The notes: a model not told the origin generated them from the letters alone. A stretch of 64,000 nucleotides of DNA from Lutibacter litoralis (GCF_014646675.1 NZ_BMNS01000007.1:62001-126000), one strand, 5' to 3'. Positions 9,038-18,050 are shown, counted from the stretch's first letter. A program made the numbers and translations.

Positions 9038-9892
9038 ATGCGAAAACTAATAGTATATTTTCTAGTAATTACATTTTCGGTGGTATCATATGCGCAAAAC
9101 AAACCAGCATATAAATTATACAATGCAAAAGGGAACAAAGTATCGTATAAAAAGATGATAAAAAAAATGAGTAAAGCCGATGTGGTTTTATTTGGAGAAC
9201 ACCATAACAATCCTATAGTACATTGGTTGCAATTAGAAGCTACTAAAGATCTACAGACACAAAGAAAATTAATTCTAGGAGCAGAAATGTTTGAAGCAGA
9301 TAATCAAAATGAATTAAACGACTATTTAGCTGAAACAATAGATGCAAAGGCATTAGATACGTTGGCTAGACTTTGGAATAATTTTAAAACCGATTATAAA
9401 CCTTTGGTAGATTTTGCGAAAGATAAAGCCATAAAATTTGTTGCAACCAATATCCCAAGAAGATATGCAAGTCAAGTTTTTAGGGGTGGTTTTGAAGTGT
9501 TGGAAAACCTTTCTGTAGAAGAAAAAAGTTGGATTGCTCCGTTGCCAATTGCCTATGATAAAACATTGCCAGGTTATGTTAAAATGAAAGAAATGATGGG
9601 TGGTCACGGGGGTGATAATTTGCCAAAAGCACAAGCTGTAAAGGATGCTACAATGGGTTATTTTATATTAGAAAATTACGAGCCAAATTCACTGTTTGTG
9701 CATTATAATGGTTCGTATCATTCAGACGACTACGAGGGAATTAATTGGTATTTAAAAAAAGGAAATAGTTCTTTAAAAATTAGCACAGTAAGTGTAATTG
9801 AACAAGAAAATATTAAAAAATTTAATAAAGAAAATAAATTAAAAGCCGATTTTATTATTGTTGTACCTCCATCAATGACTAAAACGTATTAA
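9038..9892 (+). CDS. ChaN-family (DUF399) heme-binding exported protein
   Basis: A 284-residue protein with an N-terminal signal peptide (residues 1-20, ending SYAQ). The body has the ChaN/DUF399 features: VVLFGEHHNNPIVHW near residue 50, GAEMFEADNQ, and a C-terminal HYNGSYHSDDYEG. In the family the GEHH-type histidines are associated with heme or iron-porphyrin binding at the cell envelope. The signal peptide has no lipobox cysteine, so it is probably periplasmic or outer-membrane associated rather than a lipoprotein. It stands alone, with its own promoter overlapping that of pepP. The exact role (heme scavenging or iron regulation) is not settled. Confidence 0.85.
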   Translation: MRKLIVYFLVITFSVVSYAQNKPAYKLYNAKGNKVSYKKMIKKMSKADVVLFGEHHNNPIVHWLQLEATKDLQTQRKLILGAEMFEADNQNELNDYLAETIDAKALDTLARLWNNFKTDYKPLVDFAKDKAIKFVATNIPRRYASQVFRGGFEVLENLSVEEKSWIAPLPIAYDKTLPGYVKMKEMMGGHGGDNLPKAQAVKDATMGYFILENYEPNSLFVHYNGSYHSDDYEGINWYLKKGNSSLKISTVSVIEQENIKKFNKENKLKADFIIVVPPSMTKTY

Positions 9893-10070
9893 TTAAAAAA
9901 TTAACAATTTATTTTTTAATCATTTTCAATATTTGGTACTGATTCTTTAAAATTAATTAGCTCATTCTCAGTTCAGTCCAACGAAGTTTTATTTTTGGCT
10001 TAAAATTAATATTGAAGTTCATAAATTTTTAGTATTTTCGATTTTACTAAAAAACTAAAAAAATATACCA

Positions 10071-11303
10071 TTGCCTAATTTATTTCATGAAAATGAATAT
10101 GTATTTAATGTGCTTTTTGAAGCCGTTTCGGAGAGTGTAATTGTTGTTGACCAAAATCAAACAATTGTTGCAAACAATACTGCTGCCGAAAATATGTTTG
10201 GTTTTGCTAAAGACGAACTTCAAAACAAGCATTTACATATTTTAATTCCAAAAAATTACCATTCGGGTCATGGAGCTCACTTTAATTCTTTTTATAAAAA
10301 ATCTGCCACTAGACGAATGGGAGCTAATAGAGATTTGTTTGGTGCTCATAAAGATGGACATAAATTTCCAGTGGAAGTAGGGTTAAATCCGTTTGAAATT
10401 AGTGGAGAAAAATTTGTAATGGCAATTGTTTTAGATATTACAGCTCGTAAAAATTCGGAAGCAAAAATACGAGAATTAAATACTTTATTAGAAAGTAAAA
10501 TTACAAAAAGAACTTTAGAACTTAACAATACGGTTGACAATTTAAAAAGCGAAATTAAAAAACGTGTTAAAGCTGAATCTAAATTAATAAAGGCCTTAAA
10601 AAAAGAAAAAGAACTAAATGAGTTAAAAACTAAATTCCTTTCATTGGTTTCTCACGAATTTAAAACACCATTAAGTGGTATGCTAAATGCAGCAGTTTTA
10701 GTTGGAAAATATAAGAAAACTGAAATGCAAGATAAAAGAGAAAAACATTTACTTACTATTAAAAATAAGGTACATTATTTAGATGGAATTTTAAATGATT
10801 TTTTATCTGTAGAAAGATTGGAGTCAGGAAAAGTTAACTATAAATTTAGCAATTTTAAACTTAATAAAGTTGTAAATGAAGTTATTTATAACGCCAATTT
10901 AATGCTAAAAAGTGGACAATATATTATTTACCCAAAAGATATTGATAATATAGATGTATATCAAGATGAAAAAATATTAGAATTAATTTTATCTAATGTT
11001 TTAAATAATGCAATTAAATATTCTCCAGAAAATAGTAAGATAGATTTTAAAATAAGCATTAAAAAAGCAATTATTATTTTTGAAATAGCGGATCAAGGAA
11101 TTGGAATCCCATTAAAAGATCAAAAACACATATTTAACCGATATTTTAGAGCCGAAAATGCGCTTACAAACCAAGGTACCGGAATTGGATTAAATATAGT
11201 GAAAACCCATTTAGAAAGTTTGGGAGGAACTACTAGGTTTACAAGTATTGCCGAAAAAGGCACCACTTTTTTTGTTGAATTACCATTAATTAATAAAAAA
11301 TGA
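10071..11303 (+). CDS. PAS-domain sensor histidine kinase
   Basis: A 410-residue soluble histidine kinase. Residues about 8-125 form a PAS domain (VDQNQTIVANNTAAENMFGF, then HKDGHKFPVEVGLNPF). A coiled linker follows (about 130-185), then HisKA with the phosphorylatable His195 in LVSHEFKTPLSG, and an HATPase_c domain with N-box LSNVLNNAIKYS, G1 box ADQGIGIP and G2 box GTGIGLNIVK. There are no membrane segments, so the signal is intracellular. The start is TTG; no in-frame ATG occurs before the PAS domain is well under way. The stop overlaps the next gene's ATG by 4 nt, so kinase and response regulator are translationally coupled and almost certainly partners. The PAS ligand is unknown. Confidence 0.92.
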   Translation: MPNLFHENEYVFNVLFEAVSESVIVVDQNQTIVANNTAAENMFGFAKDELQNKHLHILIPKNYHSGHGAHFNSFYKKSATRRMGANRDLFGAHKDGHKFPVEVGLNPFEISGEKFVMAIVLDITARKNSEAKIRELNTLLESKITKRTLELNNTVDNLKSEIKKRVKAESKLIKALKKEKELNELKTKFLSLVSHEFKTPLSGMLNAAVLVGKYKKTEMQDKREKHLLTIKNKVHYLDGILNDFLSVERLESGKVNYKFSNFKLNKVVNEVIYNANLMLKSGQYIIYPKDIDNIDVYQDEKILELILSNVLNNAIKYSPENSKIDFKISIKKAIIIFEIADQGIGIPLKDQKHIFNRYFRAENALTNQGTGIGLNIVKTHLESLGGTTRFTSIAEKGTTFFVELPLINKK

Positions 11304-12364
11304 AAACACTATTACTAATTGAAGACGATTCAGTTTTAAGAGAAACTACTGCCGAAATTTTAGAGTTAGAAGATTATAAAGTTGTGGTTGCAGCAAATGG
11401 AAAAAGAGGGGTTGAGCAAGCTAGAATTATGCTTCCAGATTTAATTATTTGTGATATAATGATGCCAGAATTAGATGGCTACGATGTTTTTAAATTACTT
11501 TCTGAAGACGAAACAACAAAAAAAATTCCTTTTATTTTTATGTCTGCTAAAACAGAAATAAAAGATATTAGAAAAGGAATGGATTTAGGCGCTGATGATT
11601 ATTTAACCAAACCAGTAGAAGAAGAACTATTGTTAAGTGCTATTGAAAGTAGATTGGCAAAATCAGCCCTTTTAAATGAATCTTTGGTAGTTGAAGAAAA
11701 AGAAAATACTGAATCTGATGATGACGCGTTTGAAGATATTTCAAACATAGATGATCTTAAAAATTATTTTTGCGATTTTGGCACATCCAAAGTTTTTAAA
11801 AAAGGTGAAGTAATTTATAAAGAATCGGAAAAAACTAATAATGTTTATTTAGTTTATAAAGGGAAAATTAAAGGTGTTAAAATTGATGAGTTTGGCAAAG
11901 AACTAATTATTACCATTAATAAAGATGATGACTTTTTTGGTTTTTCAGCAATTTTTGAAAACTCCTATAATTATGAGTCTGCAATTGCAATGGAAAAGGT
12001 AGAAATTATGTGCGTTCCTAAAAAAACTGTACAAAACATTTTAAAAAGTAATTACAATTTATCTTTAGAAGTGTTTCAATTAATTAATGAAAATTTAACT
12101 GAAGTTAAAGATCAATTATTACAAATGGCATATGGCTCTATGCGAAGAAAAACCGCAAAAACAATTTTGAAATTTGCCCAAAAGATGAAACATAGACCAT
12201 CTGATAATATAAATATTTCGCGTCGAGACCTTGCAAGTGTTGCAGGTATTGCAACCGAAAGTTTAATAAGAACTTTAACAGATTTAAAAAAAGAAGGAGT
12301 TATTGAAATTGAAGGAAGAAATATTAGAATTATTAACCTAGAACAGTTAGCGGCTATTTATTAA
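11300..12364 (+). CDS. Response regulator fused to a CRP/FNR-type transcription factor
   Basis: A 354-residue fusion. Residues 1-120 are a receiver domain with acidic pocket Glu8/Asp9, phospho-acceptor Asp52 in IICDIMMPELDGYD, and the conserved Lys in DDYLTKP. After an acidic linker, residues about 145-265 form a cyclic-nucleotide-binding fold (FKKGEVIYKESEKTNNVYLVYKGKIKG), and residues about 285-354 an FNR/CRP winged helix. The recognition helix reads GIATESLIRTLTDL. It keeps the Glu and Arg that contact the TGA half-site in CRP (E181/R185) and FNR (E209/R213), which predicts TGA...TCA sites. No N-terminal cysteine cluster is present, so control is likely through phosphorylation by the coupled kinase. 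A matching box lies directly after the gene, at the USP promoter. Confidence 0.92.
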   Translation: MKTLLLIEDDSVLRETTAEILELEDYKVVVAANGKRGVEQARIMLPDLIICDIMMPELDGYDVFKLLSEDETTKKIPFIFMSAKTEIKDIRKGMDLGADDYLTKPVEEELLLSAIESRLAKSALLNESLVVEEKENTESDDDAFEDISNIDDLKNYFCDFGTSKVFKKGEVIYKESEKTNNVYLVYKGKIKGVKIDEFGKELIITINKDDDFFGFSAIFENSYNYESAIAMEKVEIMCVPKKTVQNILKSNYNLSLEVFQLINENLTEVKDQLLQMAYGSMRRKTAKTILKFAQKMKHRPSDNINISRRDLASVAGIATESLIRTLTDLKKEGVIEIEGRNIRIINLEQLAAIY

Positions 12365-12413
12365 ATATTATAATAGTTAAACAAAAAATCACGAGCGTTA
12401 CTCCAAATTTTAC

Positions 12414-12425
12414 TGATTAATGTCA
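12414..12425. promoter_or_regulatory. CRP/FNR-like operator (TGAY-N4-RTCA) upstream of the universal stress gene
   Basis: TGATTAATGTCA is a dyad of TGAY and RTCA half-sites. Its centre (12419.5) is 36.5 bp from the end of the TAnnTTTG element at 12449-12456, the spacing seen at three other promoters in the window. About five bases beyond the -7 element would be the start of transcription, placing the dyad near -41.5. Confidence 0.65.
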
Positions 12426-12448
12426 TTTATTATAAGTACGGCTTTTTT

Positions 12449-12456
12449 TAAGTTTG
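12449..12456 (+). promoter_or_regulatory. -7 promoter element of the universal stress gene
   Basis: TAAGTTTG matches TAnnTTTG. It lies 17 bp before the ATG at 12474, and inside what would be coding sequence if the earlier ATG at 12420 were used, so it decides the start in favour of 12474. Confidence 0.65.
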
Positions 12457-12473
12457 TATTAATAATAAATGGA

Positions 12474-13319
12474 ATGAAGAACATATTAATTTTAACTGAT
12501 TTTTCTAAGAAATCTTGGAATTCAATTATCTATGCGTTAGGTTTATTTCAGAACGAGCAATGTAATTTTCATTTGCTTAATGCTGAAAATAGGAACGATA
12601 ATGAGAAAGATGATAATTTTTATAATCAAGTTGATTTAATACAAGTTAAGTCCAAAAGAGATTCAAAAAGAAAAATAGAGGCCTTAATCACTAAAATTAA
12701 TACTTTAAAAATAAAAGAAAACCACACGTTTATTCCAATCTTAGAAGAAAACAATATTGTTGAAGCAACTAGAAATCAAGTAAAAACTAAAAAGATTGAT
12801 TTAATAGTAATAGGTGCAAACGATATACCGTCTAAAGGACAAATAACCAGAAATTCAATTTCCGAAGAAATTATTACAAAAGTAAAATGTTCTGTTTTAG
12901 TGGTGCCAGAAATTGCTGTATTTACTGGGGTAAAAGAAATTGTATTTCCAACAGATTATACTAATTATTATGAGGCTAAACTATTGCATTATTTAACTAC
13001 TAAATCTGGTTATAACAATGCCGCAGTTCGTTTTTTATACCTTAATAAATTGAGCAAAACTCTCAATAAAGAGCAACTTTGGAATAAAGAAACATTACAA
13101 GATTATTTTGCAGATAAACAACACAGTTTTCACTCTGAAATAAATAAAAACTTTGAAGAATCTTTAGAGCAATTTATAAATGAAAAAAATATAGATTTAA
13201 TTGTGTTAGCAGCAAAAAATTTGAACTTATTAGAACAAATTTTATTTAGACCACAAAAGGCAACACTTAATTATTATTCCAAAACACCGTTTTTAGCACT
13301 TCATCAATCTAATTTTTAA
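12474..13319 (+). CDS. Tandem universal stress protein
   Basis: A 281-residue cytoplasmic protein made of two UspA-like domains. The first (about 1-145) opens MKNILILTDFSKKSWNSI and contains DLIVIGANDIPSKG followed by VKCSVLVVPE. The second (about 150-281) begins GVKEIVFPTDYTNYYEAK and ends IDLIVLAAKNLNLLEQILF...TPFLALHQ. An upstream in-frame ATG at 12420 was rejected because it overlaps the predicted operator and -7 element and adds a segment outside the fold. The gene lies directly downstream of the response regulator/CRP fusion but seems to have its own activator-dependent promoter. In other bacteria such proteins are induced by low oxygen or energy stress; that role here is inference. Confidence 0.88.
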   Translation: MKNILILTDFSKKSWNSIIYALGLFQNEQCNFHLLNAENRNDNEKDDNFYNQVDLIQVKSKRDSKRKIEALITKINTLKIKENHTFIPILEENNIVEATRNQVKTKKIDLIVIGANDIPSKGQITRNSISEEIITKVKCSVLVVPEIAVFTGVKEIVFPTDYTNYYEAKLLHYLTTKSGYNNAAVRFLYLNKLSKTLNKEQLWNKETLQDYFADKQHSFHSEINKNFEESLEQFINEKNIDLIVLAAKNLNLLEQILFRPQKATLNYYSKTPFLALHQSNF

Positions 13320-13346
13320 CTTCAATAAAATTGGTCATTCTTAAAT

Positions 13347-13370
13347 TGGTCCCTGAGCGAAGTCGAAGTG
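13347..13370. repeat. Dispersed intergenic repeat fragment (CCCTGAGCGAAGTCGAAG type)
   Basis: The intergenic gap contains CCCTGAGCGAAGTCGAAG, a GC-richer motif unlike its AT-rich surroundings. I recall this sequence type as a frequent dispersed intergenic element of flavobacterial genomes. Only one copy is visible here, so the assignment rests on that recognition. Confidence 0.5.
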
Positions 13371-13423
13371 TAGATTGATGTAAACTTTACTTTCTAAACA
13401 TCTCGCTATTAATTTTATATTAT

Positions 13424-13431
13424 TAAATTTG
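13424..13431 (+). promoter_or_regulatory. -7 promoter element of the BNR-repeat protein gene
   Basis: TAAATTTG matches TAnnTTTG and is 42 bp before the ATG. No operator dyad of the TGAY-N4-RTCA type is found at the characteristic distance, so this promoter is probably outside that regulon. Confidence 0.5.
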
Positions 13432-13473
13432 GACTAATACAATAAATAGCAATTTTTAATATAAACTTCTATA

Positions 13474-16242
13474 ATGAAAAAACTAATTTTTCTTTTTAGC
13501 TTTTTATTTCTAATCTTTGAAATAAATGCTCAAATTTCTTTAGTAAAAAATGTGCCTTTTAGTAATATTGGGCCAGCAATAATGAGTGGTCGTGTGGTTG
13601 ATTTAGCAGTAAACACTCAAAATCCAACAGAGTTTTATGTTGCTTATGCTTCAGGAGGTCTTTGGTACACCAATAATAATGGTACATCTTTTAAAGCAGT
13701 TTCTGAAAACGCACCTACTCAAAATATGGGAGCAATTGCCATAGATTGGGAAAATGGAACAATATGGGCTGGTACAGGAGAAAGTAATTCTTCGCGTTCA
13801 TCCTATTCTGGAATTGGAGTTCTTAAAAGTGTAGATAATGGTAAAACTTGGATTAATGTTGGACTTCCAAATTCACAACATATCGGTCGTATAATAATAA
13901 ATAAAAATAATCCAGATGAAGTGGTAGTAGCTGTAATTGGAAGCTTATACACTTCAAACAAACAACGGGGTGTTTATAAAACTACAGACGGCGGTAAAAC
14001 TTGGAAAAACACCCTATTTATTAATGAAAATACCGGAGTTATTGATCTCAGTGTTTCACCAACAAATCCTAACATTTTATTTGCTGCCTCCTGGGAACGT
14101 AACAGAAAAGCATGGAACTTTGATGGAGATGGAGAAGGTTCTGCAATTTATAAAAGCACAAACGCAGGAGAAACTTGGATCAAAATTACAAATGAAAAAA
14201 GTGGCTTTCCAACAGGAGCTGGTGTTGGAAGAATTGGTTTAGCAGCGTTTAATAACAATGTTATTTATGCGCTTTTGGACAATCAATATATGAGACCTGA
14301 AAAAGAAAAAAAGGAAGAAAAGGGTTTGCAAAAAGACGATTTTAAAAAAATGTCTGTAGAGAAAGTTTTAAATTTAGATGATGATATATTAAATACCTAT
14401 TTAAAAACCAACAATTTTGATAAAAGATATACTGCTAAAAGTGTAAAAGCCGCGATTAAAAAAGGCACAGTTACTCCAAATGATTTGGCAACCTATTTAG
14501 AAGATGCTAATTATGTTTTGTTGAATTCTGAAGTAATTGGAGCGGAGGTTTATAAGTCTGTTGATGGTGGAAAAACATGGGAAAAAACTCATAAAGATTA
14601 TCTAGATGGAGTTTACAGTTCTTATGGTTATTATTTTGGAACAATTGCGGTGAATAAAACAAATCAAAATAAAATTTATATTGGTGGCGTTCCTTTATTA
14701 AAATCAGATGATGGTGGTAAAAACTGGACTTCCATTGGAAAAGAAAATGTACACTCTGATCATCAGGCACTTTGGGTAAATTCAACTTTAGAAGGTCATT
14801 TAATTAACGGAAACGATGGAGGTGTAAATATATCGTATGATAATGGTGAAAACTGGATTAAAAACAATTCACCCGCCGTTGGGCAGTTTTATTATATAAA
14901 TGTTGACAATCAAAAACCTTATAATGTTTTTGGAGGTTTACAAGACAACGGAGTTTGGTATGGGCCAAGCAATTACAAGGCTTCAAAGCGTTGGGAAGGT
15001 AGTGGAAACTATCCATACAAAAGTATTGGTGGTGGAGATGGAATGCAAGTTCAAATTGATAGCAGAGATAATAATGTAGTATATGCTGGTTCTCAATTTG
15101 GGTATTATTACCGCATAAATTTAAAAACAGATGCTTATTTAAGTATTCATCCAACACATCAATTGGGAGAAACTCCTTATCGTTACAACTGGCAAGCACC
15201 AATCTTATTATCACCGCATAATCAAGATATATTATATATGGGGGCTAATAAATTATTACGTTCTATGGATAAAGGTGAAAATTTTGATGTTATTTCTAAT
15301 GATTTAACAACTGGCGGACAAAAGGGAAATGTACCGTATGGAACACTAACAACCATTTCTGAGAGTCCTTTTCAATTTGGTTTTATTTATGTTGGAAGCG
15401 ATGATGGCTATATTAATATTACGGAAAACGGAGGAGCAACATGGACAAGAATTTCCGATACTTTACCACAAGGTTTATGGGTTTCTAGGGTTATTTCATC
15501 TCAACATGAAAAAGATAGGGTGTATATAACGTTAAACGGTTATAGAAATGATGATTTTAAACCTTATGTTTTTATGAGTGAAAACAAAGGTGTTACTTGG
15601 AAAAACATTGGTAGTAAATTACCAAACTACCCGGTAAATGTTATAAAAGAAGACCCCTCAGATGAAAACACACTATATTTAGGTACAGATAATGAAGCTT
15701 ATGTAAGTTTTGATAAAGGTTTAACATGGCAATTATTTTCAAACGGATTACCAAAAGTTGCTGTGCACGATTTGGTAATACAAAATGATGCAAAAGATTT
15801 GCTTATCGGTACCCACGGTCGTTCAATTTATAAAGCAAATATTGCTGCCCTGCAAGAGTATAATGATGTTAAGTCAGCGTCAGTTGCTATTTTTAAGGTT
15901 CCTTCAATTAGGTTTTCAACAAGATGGGGAAGTAGCTGGAGTAAATGGTCACAACCTTTTGAACCAATTATTACAATTCCTTTTTATACTTCAAATTCTG
16001 GAGAATATACTTTAGAAATTTTAGCAGAAGATGACACAAAATTGAACTCTTTTGTAATTAATACAGATAAAGGGTTTAATTATTTTGACTATAATTTATC
16101 AGTAAAAGGAAAGAAAAATATTGTTAAGCTATCTATGAAAGATAATTCAAATAAGAAAGCTAAAAATGGGGTCTTTTACCTATCAAAGGGAAAATACTTT
16201 ATAAAAATAGGAGATATTAAAAAACCTTTTGAAGTAAAATAA
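13474..16242 (+). CDS. Exported BNR/sortilin-like repeat protein (beta-propeller)
   Basis: A 922-residue protein with a clear signal peptide (residues 1-19, ending NAQ). It is built of repeated beta-propeller blades with Asp-box motifs such as SVDNGKTWINV, TTDGGKTWKN, STNAGETWIKI, SVDGGKTWEK, SDDGGKNWTS, ENGGATWTRI and ENKGVTWKN, spaced over residues about 120-740. This is the pattern of the VPS10/BNR-like glycosidase-type propellers common in Bacteroidota. A charged helical insertion interrupts it at about residues 275-345. The C-terminal 130 residues form a beta-rich tail, but I do not see a convincing type IX sorting domain. It is periplasmic or surface-exposed; the ligand or substrate is unknown. 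Confidence 0.85.
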   Translation: MKKLIFLFSFLFLIFEINAQISLVKNVPFSNIGPAIMSGRVVDLAVNTQNPTEFYVAYASGGLWYTNNNGTSFKAVSENAPTQNMGAIAIDWENGTIWAGTGESNSSRSSYSGIGVLKSVDNGKTWINVGLPNSQHIGRIIINKNNPDEVVVAVIGSLYTSNKQRGVYKTTDGGKTWKNTLFINENTGVIDLSVSPTNPNILFAASWERNRKAWNFDGDGEGSAIYKSTNAGETWIKITNEKSGFPTGAGVGRIGLAAFNNNVIYALLDNQYMRPEKEKKEEKGLQKDDFKKMSVEKVLNLDDDILNTYLKTNNFDKRYTAKSVKAAIKKGTVTPNDLATYLEDANYVLLNSEVIGAEVYKSVDGGKTWEKTHKDYLDGVYSSYGYYFGTIAVNKTNQNKIYIGGVPLLKSDDGGKNWTSIGKENVHSDHQALWVNSTLEGHLINGNDGGVNISYDNGENWIKNNSPAVGQFYYINVDNQKPYNVFGGLQDNGVWYGPSNYKASKRWEGSGNYPYKSIGGGDGMQVQIDSRDNNVVYAGSQFGYYYRINLKTDAYLSIHPTHQLGETPYRYNWQAPILLSPHNQDILYMGANKLLRSMDKGENFDVISNDLTTGGQKGNVPYGTLTTISESPFQFGFIYVGSDDGYINITENGGATWTRISDTLPQGLWVSRVISSQHEKDRVYITLNGYRNDDFKPYVFMSENKGVTWKNIGSKLPNYPVNVIKEDPSDENTLYLGTDNEAYVSFDKGLTWQLFSNGLPKVAVHDLVIQNDAKDLLIGTHGRSIYKANIAALQEYNDVKSASVAIFKVPSIRFSTRWGSSWSKWSQPFEPIITIPFYTSNSGEYTLEILAEDDTKLNSFVINTDKGFNYFDYNLSVKGKKNIVKLSMKDNSNKKAKNGVFYLSKGKYFIKIGDIKKPFEVK

Positions 16243-16287
16243 ATTATATATGTAAAAATGTATTTTAATTGAAGTTGTTTTATCGCT

Positions 16288-16313
16288 GTCATTCCTACAA
16301 AGGCAGGAATCTA
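16288..16313. repeat. Dispersed intergenic repeat fragment (GTCATTCCT...AGGAAT type)
   Basis: GTCATTCCTACAAAGGCAGG followed by AATCTAC forms a short imperfect hairpin (ATTCCT/AGGAAT). It resembles a repetitive intergenic motif widespread in bacteria, including flavobacteria. An open frame running through it would extend the next gene's N-terminus, but that extension is not real. Confidence 0.5.
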
Positions 16314-16370
16314 CCCGTTGTAAGAAGAGGTTATAAAACGAAAAAATCTAATCTCAACAATTTAATTTAT

Positions 16371-17000
16371 ATGAAGTGTTTTAAAATTAAATTACTGGTT
16401 GTATTTGTTTTTTTGAGTTTGAAATTGCAAGCACAATCAAACTGGGAATTATTTAAAAGTCAATCTGGCCCACTTAAAATGTGGGCTTTATTGTATCCGT
16501 TAAAAGCAAAAAAGGCATTCGAAATTTCTAATGAGGTAATTAAAGTATCGGATTCTATAGCAACTACTAATTTATTAGATAAAGATAAAGCAGGCGGGCA
16601 AGTTGATGCGTTTAGACATGCATATTGGATGGCAATTTTACAAATAGAAATTGGGAAAAAAGCAACATTCTCTTTGGGTAAATCTTATGAAAGAGCAAAT
16701 TATAAATCCTTTAAAGAAGGAGATTTAGAAGATGGTATTACTTCTGATCTTGTATCAAAAGAAATGGATATGTTCAACAATAAAATGGGGTTGAAATACA
16801 CATTTAAAGGAGATAAACGTTCTAAAAAAGGACTTATTTATAAAATTGTAAATGCTATTAAAAGGGGTGATCTAAAAGTTATAAAAAAAGATAGTTTAGG
16901 GAATTATTTAACTTGTGATGGGGCTATAATTTTAGAAGAAGATTTAAAAAAATGGAAAAACAATAAGTGTTTGATTGCTTCAAAAAAGGTAAATTTTTAA
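16371..17000 (+). CDS. Exported DUF6973 family protein
   Basis: A 209-residue protein starting MKCFKIKLLVVFVFLSLKLQAQ, a signal peptide cleaved after about residue 22. The conserved block GGQVDAFRHAYWMAILQIEIG followed by LGKSYERANY identifies the DUF6973 family, an uncharacterised domain whose His/Asp/Arg-rich motif looks like a possible active or metal site. A longer reading from 16269 was rejected because it would translate a dispersed repeat and bury the signal peptide. The stop abuts the TTG of queG, so the two are probably co-transcribed. No function is known. Confidence 0.75.
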   Translation: MKCFKIKLLVVFVFLSLKLQAQSNWELFKSQSGPLKMWALLYPLKAKKAFEISNEVIKVSDSIATTNLLDKDKAGGQVDAFRHAYWMAILQIEIGKKATFSLGKSYERANYKSFKEGDLEDGITSDLVSKEMDMFNNKMGLKYTFKGDKRSKKGLIYKIVNAIKRGDLKVIKKDSLGNYLTCDGAIILEEDLKKWKNNKCLIASKKVNF

Positions 17001-17923
17001 TTGAAAAATCTCAAAACATATTCAAAATTAATAAAGCAAGAATCAAAACGATTGGGTTTTGAAAGTTGCGGTATCTCAAAAGCAACTTTTTTAGAAGAAG
17101 AAGCAAACAATCTAGAACAATGGCTTAAAGAAGGATTTCACGGTAAAATGCATTACATGGAAAATTATTTTGACCAGCGTTTGGATCCGCGTTTATTGGT
17201 TGAAGACGCAAAATCTGTAATAAGTCTATCCTTTAATTATTTTCCAGAAAAACTTCAAAAAAAGATACTTATAAAATTGCAAAATATGCTTTTGGAAAAG
17301 ATTATCATTATGTTTTAAAATCCAAGCTTAAAGAACTTATTTTATTTATTCAAAACCAAATTGGAGAAATTAACGGTAGAGCTTTTGTAGATTCTGCACC
17401 TGTGTTGGAACGTGCTTGGGCTCAGAACAGCGGCTTGGGTTGGAGAGGAAAACATTCATTGCTAATTCAAAAAAATAAAGGCTCCTTTTTCTTTTTAGCA
17501 GAATTAATTTTAGATATAAAATTGGAGTACGATCACCCTTTTAAAACCGATCATTGCGGTACTTGCACAAAATGTATAGATGCCTGTCCAACGGAGGCAA
17601 TTTTGCCCAATAACTCAATAAATGGAAGCAAATGTATTTCCTATTTCACTATTGAATTAAAAGGTGAAATTTCAAATTCATTAAAAGGGAAATTTGAAGA
17701 TTGGATGTTTGGTTGCGATATTTGTCAAGATGTTTGTCCTTGGAACCGCTTTTCAACACCACATTCCGAAGAAAGATTTAATCCACATCCTGATTTATTA
17801 GAAATGACTAAAAATGATTGGGAGGAAATTACTGAAACAGTCTTTAAAAAAGTATTTAAAAAATCGGCAGTGAAACGTGCTAAATTTTCGGGTCTAACTC
17901 GAAATATTTCATTTATAAAATAA
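17001..17923 (+). pseudogene. queG: Epoxyqueuosine reductase, interrupted by a frameshift
   Basis: QueG performs the last step of queuosine synthesis in tRNA using cobalamin and two [4Fe-4S] clusters. Here it is split. The first frame (TTG start, 17001) gives the DUF1730-type N-terminal half up to [10 protein letters not shown], then drifts into unrelated residues and stops at 17318. The expected continuation [20 protein letters not shown] is in another frame from 17264, followed by [28 protein letters not shown] and [11 protein letters not shown], ending at 17923. The break falls on a run of seven A (17257-17263); an eighth A would restore one frame of about 308 residues, the normal family length. 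It may be a sequencing error, a recent mutation or slippage. All key cysteines are intact. Confidence 0.88.
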
Positions 17924-18024
17924 ATATTTTTAAATAATTCATTCTTAATTATGCATATTACGTAACAATCATTGCGTTTTTGCACTATATATTGTAAATA
18001 AAGTGCGTTTGTGTAATTAATTAT

Positions 18025-18032
18025 TAAATTTG
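18025..18032 (+). promoter_or_regulatory. -7 promoter element of maeB
   Basis: TAAATTTG matches TAnnTTTG and lies 18 bp before the first candidate ATG of the malic enzyme gene, giving a very short leader. Confidence 0.5.
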
Positions 18033-18050
18033 TCCATTCATACTTAAAAC

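Noticed and set aside
10230-10400. FixL-type heme PAS domain in the histidine kinase (a His aligns with the FixL heme ligand).
   Set aside because: The same histidine occurs in many PAS domains of the LIP...H...MG..R.LFG..KDG type that do not bind heme, so it is not diagnostic.
12420-12473. Upstream ATG extending the universal stress protein by 18 residues.
   Set aside because: It overlaps the operator dyad and would include the -7 element; the fold starts cleanly at MKNILILTDFS (12474).
16269-16370. N-terminal extension of the DUF6973 protein.
   Set aside because: It would translate a dispersed repeat and place the signal peptide internally.
17240-17320. Programmed ribosomal frameshifting in queG.
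   Set aside because: No stimulatory structure or known recoding signal is visible, and QueG is not known to use recoding; a plain indel is simpler.
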